A stretch of 64,000 nucleotides of DNA from Prevotella lacticifex. GTDB taxonomy: Bacteria; Bacteroidota; Bacteroidia; Bacteroidales; Bacteroidaceae. The first letter of the stretch is position 1, and each line of letters starts with the position of its first letter. Below the pieces are notes generated by a model. The model did not search any database. It was not told the DNA's origin and saw only the letters and a list, made by a program, of their open reading frames with translations. Below, one piece after another: positions 26,341-33,952 of this stretch. Location of the stretch: positions 124,001 through 188,000 of the forward strand of contig NZ_BPTV01000001.1 of assembly GCF_019973375.1 (NCBI RefSeq), written 5' to 3'. The position numbers were made by a program, and so were the translations under genes.

Positions 26341-26395
26341 CACCTATCTTAGCTTATTTTTGGTCGCTAAACAGGCCATTCGGTCCCTTTATCGG

Positions 26396-27214
26396 TTAGT
26401 CCTTAATCTCTGACGGGTTCTTACCGATGTAAGCGAGAATACCTCCGTCGACGTAGAGGATGTGGCCGTTGACGAAGTCGCTGGCATCGCTGGCGAGGAA
26501 CACTGCCGGACCCATAAGGTCCTCAGGGGTGCCCCAGCGTGCTGCCGGCGTCTTGCTGACGATGAATTTGTCGAACGGATGACGGCTGCCATCGGCCTGA
26601 CGCTCACGGAGTGGAGCTGTCTGCGGTGTTGCTATATAACCCGGGCCGATACCGTTGCACTGGATGTTGTACTCGCCGAACTCCGAGCAGATATTTCTTG
26701 TGAGCATCTTCAGACCACCCTTTGCGGCAGCATAGGCCGAGACGGTCTCACGGCCGAGCTCCGACATCATCGAGCAGATATTGATAATCTTTCCGTGTCC
26801 CTTCTTCTTCATACCCGGAATGACGGCCTTCGAGACGATGAACGGTGCGTTGAGGTCGATGTCTATGACCTGGCGGAAGTCCTCCACCGACATTTCCTCC
26901 ATCGGTATGCGCTTGATGATTCCGGCGTTGTTGACGAGGATATCGATGGTGCCGAGTTCCTTTTCGATGTCGGCAACCATTTTCTTCACCTCATCCTCCT
27001 TTGTGCAGTCGCAAATGTATCCTTTTGCGTCGATGCCCTTGGCCTTATAGTCGGCAAGAGCCTGGTCCATGTGCTTCTGGCTGCGGCAGTTGAAAGCAAT
27101 CTTAGCTCCAGCCTGAGCGTAAGCCTCTGCAATGGCAAAACCGATACCGTAAGCGGCACCAGTGACGAGGGCTACCTTTCCCTCGAGTGAGAAATTCTTT
27201 GAAAATGTGTCCAT
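26396..27214 (-). CDS. kduD: 2-deoxy-D-gluconate 3-dehydrogenase / KduD-type short-chain dehydrogenase
   Basis: A 272-residue SDR enzyme. It has the NAD-binding glycine motif TGAAYGIGFAIAEAYAQAG (about 18-36), the NNAG motif (ILVNNAGII) and the catalytic Ser...YAAAK. In uronate breakdown it reduces or oxidises 2,5-diketo-3-deoxygluconate to 2-keto-3-deoxygluconate. The assignment rests mainly on its position 29 nt after kduI; by sequence alone gluconate 5-dehydrogenase would also fit. Confidence 0.85.
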   Translation of the reverse strand: MDTFSKNFSLEGKVALVTGAAYGIGFAIAEAYAQAGAKIAFNCRSQKHMDQALADYKAKGIDAKGYICDCTKEDEVKKMVADIEKELGTIDILVNNAGIIKRIPMEEMSVEDFRQVIDIDLNAPFIVSKAVIPGMKKKGHGKIINICSMMSELGRETVSAYAAAKGGLKMLTRNICSEFGEYNIQCNGIGPGYIATPQTAPLRERQADGSRHPFDKFIVSKTPAARWGTPEDLMGPAVFLASDASDFVNGHILYVDGGILAYIGKNPSEIKD

Positions 27215-27243
27215 ACTGTTATTTATTTTTCCGTTGAATAATC

Positions 27244-28089
27244 TTATTTCAGGTCGGTAATCTCGACAACATCCTGGTCGCCGTAGTCGAGATTCTCACC
27301 TCCCATACCCCAGATGAATGTGTAGTTGTGGGTGGCCGCCGCCGAGTGGATGCTCCATTCGGGAGAGAGAACGGCCTCGTCGCCCTTCATCCAGATGTGA
27401 CGCGTCTCCTGCGGCTGTCCCATCAGGTGGCAGACAGCCTGTCCCTCAGGCACTTCAAAGTAGAAGTAAGCCTCCATGCGACGGCTGTGGGTATGTGCCG
27501 GCATCGTGTTCCACACCGATCCGGTGGCCAGTTCGGTCATTCCCATCTGCAACTGGCATGTGGGCAGCACCTGGTTGACAATCATCTTGTTTATCGTCCG
27601 CTCGTTCGACATCTCCAATGAGCCCATGTGCATGCTGATGGCATCGGCTTTCGTAATCTTGCGGGTGGGATACGACGTGTGGGCCGGGGTACTGTTGAAG
27701 TAGAATTTTGCCGGAGTCGTGGCATCGTTGCTGTGGAAGGTGATGTCGCGGTCGCCGCTGCCGATATACAGAGCCTCCTTGAATCCGAGCGTATATACCT
27801 CATCGCCGACGCTGACAGTGCCCTCTCCCAGCCCTACGTTGAATATTCCGAGCTCACGGCGGGTAGTGAAGTGTGGAGCGCGAAGGGGCGCGATGGCCTC
27901 CAAGAGCAGGTCCTCACCGACGGGCATGGCACCACCGACAATCATCCTGTCGTACATCGAGTAGACCATATTCACTTCGTCGCCGACAAACAGCGTCTCG
28001 ATGAGGAAGTCATGGCGCAACCGTGCAGTGTCGTAAGTCTTTGCGTCAACGGGGTTTGACGCATATCTCAATTCATAATTTGTTTTCAT
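27244..28089 (-). CDS. kduI: 5-dehydro-4-deoxy-D-glucuronate isomerase
   Basis: A 281-residue KduI: the start MKTNYELRYASNPVDAKTYD and the block MVYSMYDRMIVGGAMPV are characteristic. It isomerises the unsaturated uronate product of pectin or glycosaminoglycan lyases. The zinc-site pattern MPAHTHSRRMEAYFYFE supplies the His/Glu ligands. A perfect minus-strand promoter lies 45 bp upstream. It forms an operon with the kduD-type gene. No lyase or SusC/D pair is adjacent, so the degradation enzymes must be encoded elsewhere. Confidence 0.95.
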   Translation of the reverse strand: MKTNYELRYASNPVDAKTYDTARLRHDFLIETLFVGDEVNMVYSMYDRMIVGGAMPVGEDLLLEAIAPLRAPHFTTRRELGIFNVGLGEGTVSVGDEVYTLGFKEALYIGSGDRDITFHSNDATTPAKFYFNSTPAHTSYPTRKITKADAISMHMGSLEMSNERTINKMIVNQVLPTCQLQMGMTELATGSVWNTMPAHTHSRRMEAYFYFEVPEGQAVCHLMGQPQETRHIWMKGDEAVLSPEWSIHSAAATHNYTFIWGMGGENLDYGDQDVVEITDLK

Positions 28090-28133
28090 CGACCGTAATT
28101 TGTTTTCCTTGTCAGTAATTTGTTTTGTTTCCG

Positions 28134-28164
28134 CAAAGATACAATAAAGTGGGTAGAAAACAAA
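28134..28164 (-). promoter_or_regulatory. Promoter of kduI-kduD
   Basis: On the minus strand: TTTG (28164-28161), 19-bp spacer, TATCTTTG (28141-28134). Confidence 0.8.
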
Positions 28165-28329
28165 ATAATTAACCTTGAATCTTCTTATTTTTAATTAATA
28201 TCATCCTCGCAAATATGCCTCAGACGCATTCTATACGTCTGTATTATCACGAAAGTCAGCACGAATATTGATAGTCCGTTGGTTACTGACAGCCGCAAGG
28301 GCGCTGCCCTGCAAACGCCCGAAAGACGC

Positions 28330-30336
28330 TTAAAACTTCCACCTCAGCTGAAGTTCCATGTCAGTCTGTGAGCTGGCGGCTATCATCTGCTGGCCCGTGG
28401 AGATGTGGTTGCGGTCGAAATAGTCGGTGGTGCCGACCTTCGCTATGACCATCAGGGCCTTGGAGATGTCGGCGCGGGCAAAAACCGCATATCGGATTCC
28501 GCGCCCGTAGTAGGACGGGAAGGAGAAGGAATAGAGCGGACCGCGCTCATACGAGTATATGCGACTGGCGTAGTCGTCGGTCCGGAAGTAGCCGAAGGTG
28601 GCTGCGAGGCGCACGACTCCAAAGTCGTAGGCTCCCGTTGCCGACCCCATATATCCCGTGCTCCGCTTCTTGTAGTTGCTGTAAGCCATATCGCCCTGCA
28701 CCTTTGCATTCCATCGTTTTGTCGCGTATCCCACCGACAGCCGCCCCCGCTGCGTCGTGACATCGGCGAGAGCAGTATGGTCGGCATTGTCTTTCTGGCT
28801 CATTTTCAGGTGATAACGTCCGACGACCGTCCATCCCTTGGTCGTCCATGTGGCCGTTATGTTGTTGTCCCAGCTATGACTTGCCGCACTCACCTGGTAG
28901 CGGGCTTGCGCGAAGTAGGCATAATCGGTGTAGAAGAGCAAGCTCAAATGGCGTGTGGCCTGCCAGTATCCACCTATATATATACCGCTCTCGTTCTGTA
29001 TGTGACCCCCATCGCTGAAACTCGATGCCAATAGCGACGAGTAGCGTTTGCTGTAGAAGCGCTGCATGGCGAGCAGCGACAGCGTCCTTGTGGCTACGAA
29101 CGAGATGCTGTTGATGGTCGCAATGCCGTGGCTGTTGCCCACTGCCGTTTCGCCGTTGACGGCTATGCGGTGATTGATATATCCATAGTCGACGCTTGCA
29201 TTGACAAATCCGTTGCCCATGGGGGCATACCTGCGGTACAGACGCTGTGTGTCGGGCTTCAGACTACGGTCGAAACGTGTGTAGACGGCCGTCGCTCCAA
29301 GGTGGAATCCGCCGCCTTCCCAGTGGATATTGCCGCCGACGGTGGTCTCGTGGGCATTGTTTTTCTTCCTGAGTTCCGTTGTCGTGCGGTGGTAGCCCGA
29401 CGTGACGATGGTCCGGATGTTGCCGAGGGTGTCGAGTGTAGCATCGATAGGGCGGTAGGAGACGAAAGCCGTGGCGTCGAGACCCTTACCAACGCTCACC
29501 GTTGCCGCCGCTCCCTGCATGTATTTTGCCGCCGACCGCGACGTGTTGGCCCGTATGCTGTTGGTGCTGCGGCCGAGGCTGCTGAGCGTCATCATCTTCC
29601 CGAAACCGAAGTCGTTGTTCACCACCAAGCCCATTCCCATGCGCAGTTTATACTGTCCCACGGCCATCGTCTTCAGTCTTCCGAGCCCTCGCACGACGAG
29701 ATAGTAGGCATAGTGGTCATAGCCCATGCCGTTCTTGTCGGCGAAGAACGGCTCGCCGGCATCCTGCGCGCCCAGGATTCCCGCCTGGACATACTTGCCG
29801 TAGGTGAACTCATAGCGTATTCCATGGCGGTATTTCGGACCACGATATTTACCTGTTTTGTCGCCTTCACGGTCATAGAAAGGAATATTGCCGGTGGCCG
29901 TAAGCTCATTTCGCCCGTGGCGGACGATGTCGGCAAGGTGTGGGAAGTGCTCCTTAGCGCCGTAGTCGCCTATATATATAAAATAGGTAAGGAGGTAGCG
30001 GCGTGTGGGGTCGAGGCTCTCGATCATCGACAGTTCACCGACGCTCTTCATGCCCTTGTACTGATAGACGTAGGCCTCGATGTCCTCAATCTGCTGAGCC
30101 GAGAGGAACGGTATGCGTCCGAGGTCGTCCCTTGTTGCCGTATTGATGTTTATGGGGTTCTCCTCAAGGTCGATGAGTATGTCGTACATATCCGATGCGA
30201 CGGCTATGTCGTTGTCGTCCTGGGCTGTCAGCTCCTCGAGCAGAGTCTCCCATGGGCGCTGACCCTGGGCCGCGACGGTGGCGCAGGACAGAAAGAGGAA
30301 TAGGATGAATGTCGTTGTTCTCAGGTATCGCATCAT
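28330..30336 (-). CDS. Helix-hairpin-helix protein with a predicted outer-membrane barrel
   Basis: A 668-residue protein with a signal peptide (MMRYLRTTTFILFLFLSC...AAQ), a ComEA-like helix-hairpin-helix region at about 45-120 (PININTATRDDLGRIPFLSA, then MKSVGELSMIESLDPTRR), and about 530 residues of alternating aromatic strands ending MELQLRWKF, as in outer-membrane barrels. The HhH motif normally binds DNA without sequence preference, so a periplasmic HhH joined to a barrel is unusual. The family is common in Bacteroidetes without a firm function. It is a single gene with its own promoter. Confidence 0.8.
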   Translation of the reverse strand: MMRYLRTTTFILFLFLSCATVAAQGQRPWETLLEELTAQDDNDIAVASDMYDILIDLEENPININTATRDDLGRIPFLSAQQIEDIEAYVYQYKGMKSVGELSMIESLDPTRRYLLTYFIYIGDYGAKEHFPHLADIVRHGRNELTATGNIPFYDREGDKTGKYRGPKYRHGIRYEFTYGKYVQAGILGAQDAGEPFFADKNGMGYDHYAYYLVVRGLGRLKTMAVGQYKLRMGMGLVVNNDFGFGKMMTLSSLGRSTNSIRANTSRSAAKYMQGAAATVSVGKGLDATAFVSYRPIDATLDTLGNIRTIVTSGYHRTTTELRKKNNAHETTVGGNIHWEGGGFHLGATAVYTRFDRSLKPDTQRLYRRYAPMGNGFVNASVDYGYINHRIAVNGETAVGNSHGIATINSISFVATRTLSLLAMQRFYSKRYSSLLASSFSDGGHIQNESGIYIGGYWQATRHLSLLFYTDYAYFAQARYQVSAASHSWDNNITATWTTKGWTVVGRYHLKMSQKDNADHTALADVTTQRGRLSVGYATKRWNAKVQGDMAYSNYKKRSTGYMGSATGAYDFGVVRLAATFGYFRTDDYASRIYSYERGPLYSFSFPSYYGRGIRYAVFARADISKALMVIAKVGTTDYFDRNHISTGQQMIAASSQTDMELQLRWKF

Positions 30337-30370
30337 AGTCGTGGCTTTAGTTATGTAGTGTCTATGCTTG

Positions 30371-30402
30371 CAAAATTAACCATTTTGCTCCGTAACGCCA
30401 AA
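30371..30402 (-). promoter_or_regulatory. Promoter of the helix-hairpin-helix gene
   Basis: On the minus strand: TTTG (30402-30399), 20-bp spacer, TAATTTTG (30378-30371), 35 bp before the ATG. Confidence 0.7.
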
Positions 30403-30469
30403 TATCTGTGGCAAAAATCCCCGTGTTTTTCACATTACCGCTAAGTCACTAAGGCTGAGTCATATAATT

Positions 30470-30540
30470 TTCTACGTATCCCTATAGAATCCTATGATAC
30501 CTTATAGTCCCCTATAGAATCCGAAATCCTATAAAATCCA
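30470..30540. repeat. CTATAG-rich intergenic repeat tract 2
   Basis: Short units such as CCCCTATAGAATCC and CCTTATAGTCC, the same style as the tracts at 12428, 48741 and 51910. Confidence 0.65.
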
Positions 30541-30593
30541 GGCTCACAGAGGATTGGAAGCCACTGATTACGACTTCCAATCCACTGCGAGCC
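30541..30593 (-). terminator. Terminator of the GH51 gene
   Basis: A long hairpin: GGCTCACAG-A-GGATTGGAAG pairs with CTTCCAATCC-A-CTGCGAGCC around a 13-nt loop. On the minus strand it is followed by an AT-rich stretch (TGGATTTTATAG). Confidence 0.65.
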
Positions 30594-30602
30594 CGGTTAT
30601 GA

Positions 30603-32549
30603 TTATTCGAATACGAACACGCTGAAACTGCTTGCCGGCAGACTCACGGTGAACGTGTTGCCGGTGGCGGTGATGTCGGTGGTCGTCGGAACGATACGGT
30701 CCGGATGATCGATGGTGTTCTCATCGGTGAGCGCGGCAGCCTTGAGGATGGTCTGCTGAGCCTTGCGCACGTTCTTCACCCCGTTGAGGTTGATGGTCAC
30801 CTGCTGAGCGTTGGCGGCACTGTTGCCCACCTTTACGATGTACTGTTTCTTTATCTTGTCGTATACCGCACTGGCATACAGACCGTTACTTCCCTCTACG
30901 TTGGCTCCATTCTCGGTCACCTTGAGCATATTTGTGCCCTTGTGGGTGCCGTAGAGCATCTGCACATACCAGTTGGCCGAGCGCACACTGTTGAGGTTGT
31001 CGAACCAGATGAGGTCGGGTTTCCACTGCCAGCCGTCGACATGAGCGAAGAGAGGAGCATACGTAGCCTGATAAACGACATCGGCGTTGCGCTCCAGACC
31101 CGTCATGAAACAAGCCTCGGAGAGTGCTGCCTCCCAGTTGTTGCGCTCACCCTTTCCATGAGCCGCATACTCACCGGCGAACACTTTCGGACCCCGACGG
31201 TCGTATTTGTCGTAGCGGCCGGCATTATCGAGGAACCACTGCGGCGACTTATAGTAATGCTCATCGACGAGGTCGACATTGAGTTTCCGCATCTGCTGCC
31301 AGCCATAGTCGAAGTCCTTGCCATCGGCCGACGGACCCGATGTGCCACAAATCTTTATATTCGGATACTTTGCGCGTATCTGCTTGACGAACACCTCGAG
31401 GCGCTCTGCATAGAGCGGTCCCCACTGTTCGTTGCCGATACCTATCTGCTTGAGATTGAAAGGCTTAGGATGGCCGAGCCGAGCACGTATCTTTCCCCAC
31501 TTGGTATTGACGTCACCATTGCAGAACTCGATGAGGTCGAGGGCGTCGTCGACATACGGCTGGAGGTCCTTGAGGGCCACATGAGCGTTAGAGTCGTTGT
31601 CGGCATTCTGAAACTGGCAGGCCAGTCCGCACGAGAGTACGGGCAGTGGCTCAGCGCCAATCTTCTCGGCTAAGAGGAAATACTCATAGAATCCGAGTCC
31701 ATAGCTCTGGTAGTAGTCGGCATACTGGCGGTGAGGGAAGGTGTAGTTCCATCGGTTCTCGTTGATGGGTCTGTTCTCCGGGTCGCCGATAGTGTTCTTC
31801 CACTGATAGCGTGTCTGCAGGTCCGTACCCTCGACGATGCATCCACCGGGGAATCGGAAGATGCCGGGGTGGAGGTCATCAAGGTCCTTGACGAGGTCGG
31901 CGCGCAGTCCGTGCCAGTTGTCCTCGGGGAAGAGCGACACGTAGTCGAGGTCGACAGCCTCACTGCCAGCATTGAAGATGCGCAGCAGACCGTGCTGCAT
32001 GGTGCGGTTGGCGGTCAGCGTGACGGTCTTTTTCTGCCACTGGTTATTACTGAGGGTAATCACCTGGCGGTCCATCGGCACATTATCGTCGCCGACGAGT
32101 TCCACCCTTATCTTCGCCGTCTTACCCTGGAGATTGTTCAGCCGGGCGTAGACGGTGAAGTCGTATTTCATTCCTTTCTTGAATCCCATACCGAAGAAGC
32201 CCTTGTTCTCCAGTCCGCTGGTCTTCTCCTTATGTCCGCTGGGATAGACGGTAACATAATGTGGGTTGCGCGTGAAGGCCGGCTCGAAGTCGCAGACGGT
32301 CACCTTTCCAAAGGTGTTCCACCCCTGCAGATGATTGGGGAATTCGAAGTTGCGGTTCAGAACCATCTCGGCGTATAGTCCGCCATCGGCTCCGAAGTTG
32401 ATGTCCTCAAAGAATATGCCATACATCGTGGGCTGTACGATGCCTCCGGGCTTGCCGGCATCGACGGTGAGTTGTCGTGTCTGGGCGACGGAACCAGTCA
32501 GGGAGAGTGCCGCCGCGAGAAGAACAGTAAGAATCTTTTTCTTTTTCAT
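30603..32549 (-). CDS. Alpha-L-arabinofuranosidase, glycoside hydrolase family 51
   Basis: A 648-residue secreted enzyme: signal peptide (MKKKKILTVLLAAALSLTG...AQ), a substrate block YGIFFEDINFGADGGLYAEM, an inserted carbohydrate-binding-like region (about 110-210), and a catalytic barrel with acid/base Glu in IGNEQWG (about 372) and nucleophile Glu in FAGEYAAHG (about 458), then a C-terminal beta domain. It removes arabinose side chains from arabinan or arabinoxylan. A minus-strand TAACTTTG box lies at 32621-32614. It is isolated from other polysaccharide genes, apart from kduI-kduD 2.5 kb away. Confidence 0.95.
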   Translation of the reverse strand: MKKKKILTVLLAAALSLTGSVAQTRQLTVDAGKPGGIVQPTMYGIFFEDINFGADGGLYAEMVLNRNFEFPNHLQGWNTFGKVTVCDFEPAFTRNPHYVTVYPSGHKEKTSGLENKGFFGMGFKKGMKYDFTVYARLNNLQGKTAKIRVELVGDDNVPMDRQVITLSNNQWQKKTVTLTANRTMQHGLLRIFNAGSEAVDLDYVSLFPEDNWHGLRADLVKDLDDLHPGIFRFPGGCIVEGTDLQTRYQWKNTIGDPENRPINENRWNYTFPHRQYADYYQSYGLGFYEYFLLAEKIGAEPLPVLSCGLACQFQNADNDSNAHVALKDLQPYVDDALDLIEFCNGDVNTKWGKIRARLGHPKPFNLKQIGIGNEQWGPLYAERLEVFVKQIRAKYPNIKICGTSGPSADGKDFDYGWQQMRKLNVDLVDEHYYKSPQWFLDNAGRYDKYDRRGPKVFAGEYAAHGKGERNNWEAALSEACFMTGLERNADVVYQATYAPLFAHVDGWQWKPDLIWFDNLNSVRSANWYVQMLYGTHKGTNMLKVTENGANVEGSNGLYASAVYDKIKKQYIVKVGNSAANAQQVTINLNGVKNVRKAQQTILKAAALTDENTIDHPDRIVPTTTDITATGNTFTVSLPASSFSVFVFE

Positions 32550-32739
32550 TTAACGTTAGTTTTCGGTTTTGGTCTTAATTAGTTTTTAATTAATCTCGTA
32601 TTTCACTACTATGCAAAGTTACGTCTTTTACCTCCTATCATGGTGGAAAATCAGAAATAAATGGTGGAAAAATCAGAAATAAAGGTTAAGCGAACAGAAT
32701 TGAAAGGTTTTTCGGACAGAAATAAAACGTTTGATGCGG

Positions 32740-32925
32740 TTGGGAGGAAGGAGGATAGGGATTGGATGATGGGCAGATGACAGCTGAATTATTGTGCGCT
32801 GATGATCGGATGATTGGCTGATGATGGAGAAATGATTGGCCGATGATGGGGAAATGATTGGCTGCGGCAGCCGGATGATGGGCCGTTGATGGGGAAATGA
32901 TTGGCTGCTGATTATTGAATGACGA
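32740..32925. repeat. Low-complexity GATGATTGG/GGGGAAATGATTGGC repeats
   Basis: Degenerate units such as GGGGAAATGATTGGCTG and GGCTGATGATGG are repeated about eight times. A minus-strand open frame across it is Pro/His/Asn-rich only because of the repeat. Confidence 0.6.
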
Positions 32926-33125
32926 TTGTAAGCGGTTCATTCGGTTAGTGGATGTTTTCATTTTCGTATCTGATAATTCCTTTCACGTCAGATTTTCGCA
33001 GTCCAATGAATGTATCGGGAAAGCGCGATGGCAGCTGTTTTTCATCGTTTTGACGAGTAAAAATATTTCATAATGCATTCCTTTTTACCCCATCTCTGTT
33101 ATCCATTGATTACCAACGGCTTACA

Positions 33126-33228
33126 AATACATGCCATTTTGCGTTGCGAAACGGTCCGTTTTAGCTTGCAAAACGGACCGTTTTAGACGCTGAAACGGCC
33201 CGTTTCGCAGGCCCAAATGGCATGTATT
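33126..33228. repeat. Family B palindromic element, copy 2
   Basis: A 103-bp element, same orientation and layout as 20417-20521: ends AATACATGCCATTT / AAATGGCATGTATT around AAACGGTCCGTTT, AAACGGACCGTTT and AAACGGCCCGTTT. The middle base of each palindrome differs between copies while the arms pair, as expected if structure or symmetry is conserved. Confidence 0.9.
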
Positions 33229-33306
33229 GAAATGGTGTAAAATAAATTCAGAAAATAAGATATGAGTGAACGGCCGCAATACGTCTATCTTCTCAGCCAC
33301 CAACAC

Positions 33307-33415
33307 CCCCTAACGGAGCTGAATCGCCAGTAAACTAAGCGAGCGATAGCGAGTGCAGTCTGGAGGAAATGGGCGGAGAGAATACTAAACATGCAGTGCC
33401 TCGGAAACACACTAT
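33307..33415. repeat. Family A element, left-half fragment
   Basis: Matches the left arm and the start of the spacer of the full copies (ACTAAGCGAGCGATAGCGAG, then CAGTGCCTCGGAAACACAC). The right half is missing; rnhA's 3' end lies about 50 bp further on. Confidence 0.8.
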
Positions 33416-33463
33416 GCCCGAATTTTGGGGATGCCCATTGCCGTCACCGGCCATTGAGAGGGC

Positions 33464-33952
33464 TCACTTCCTCCCGAAGTCAGCTGGTATCTCTCCCCAC
33501 TTGCTGGTCTCCCACTTTGTTACCTCTGTGGCGACGGTGTGTGTGCGGAGCCAGGTTTCGGCACGGGCGATGATGTTATAGAGTTGGGCCGTCTGTGGAG
33601 TGCGGGACAACTTTGTTTTACACTGCTTCTTCTTTACCCAAAGGATGGCATTATATGAATCGCTATACACAATCTTATCGTGAATGCCCCGCTGATTCAT
33701 AAGCGCAAGGGCATGCACGATGGCAAGGAACTCCCCGATATTGTTTGTTCCCTGCATAGGTCCGAAGTGGAATACCTGCTCGCCGGTGGCCAGGTCGATG
33801 CAACGATATTCCATCGGCCCGGGATTGCCCGAGCACGCCGCATCGACGGCCCAGGCGTTGGCGCTGACCTCCGGCGGCAACGGCAGCACGGTGTCGTGGC
33901 GCCACGACGGCGGGTTCACCACTTCGTCGGTATTTTTCCGTTTCTTTTCCAT
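33464..33952 (-). CDS. rnhA: Ribonuclease HI family protein
   Basis: A 162-residue RNase H: WAVDAACSGNPGPMEYR (first catalytic Asp), NNIGEFLAIVHAL (Glu), VYSDSYNAILWV (Asp) and a C-terminal EIPADFGRK with the fourth acid. It cuts the RNA strand of RNA-DNA hybrids. The start codon overlaps the argS stop by one base (TAATG), so translation is coupled. It has about 30 extra N-terminal residues before the catalytic fold. Confidence 0.92.
   Translation of the reverse strand: MEKKRKNTDEVVNPPSWRHDTVLPLPPEVSANAWAVDAACSGNPGPMEYRCIDLATGEQVFHFGPMQGTNNIGEFLAIVHALALMNQRGIHDKIVYSDSYNAILWVKKKQCKTKLSRTPQTAQLYNIIARAETWLRTHTVATEVTKWETSKWGEIPADFGRK

Larger units (their letters stand above)
25973..26395. other. 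Intergenic region with terminator and 44-bp tandem array
   Basis: No gene. It holds a strong hairpin terminator at 26046-26084 and a 44-bp repeat array at 26151-26340 (separate entries). Confidence 0.7.
32550..33463. other. Repeat-rich intergenic region
   Basis: No supported gene. It contains GATGAT/GATTGG low-complexity repeats at 32740-32925, the family B element at 33126-33228 and a family A left-half fragment at 33307-33415. Confidence 0.7.

Noticed and set aside
29128-30303. A long open frame antisense to the helix-hairpin-helix gene, and similar long antisense frames at 35745-37349, 55770-56810 and 54480-55742
   Set aside because: They mirror strongly biased codon use of confident genes on the other strand and have no recognisable domains or start signals.
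32686-32961. A minus-strand 91-residue frame rich in Pro, His and Asn
   Set aside because: Composition follows the GATGAT/GATTGG low-complexity repeat; no orthologue-like features.
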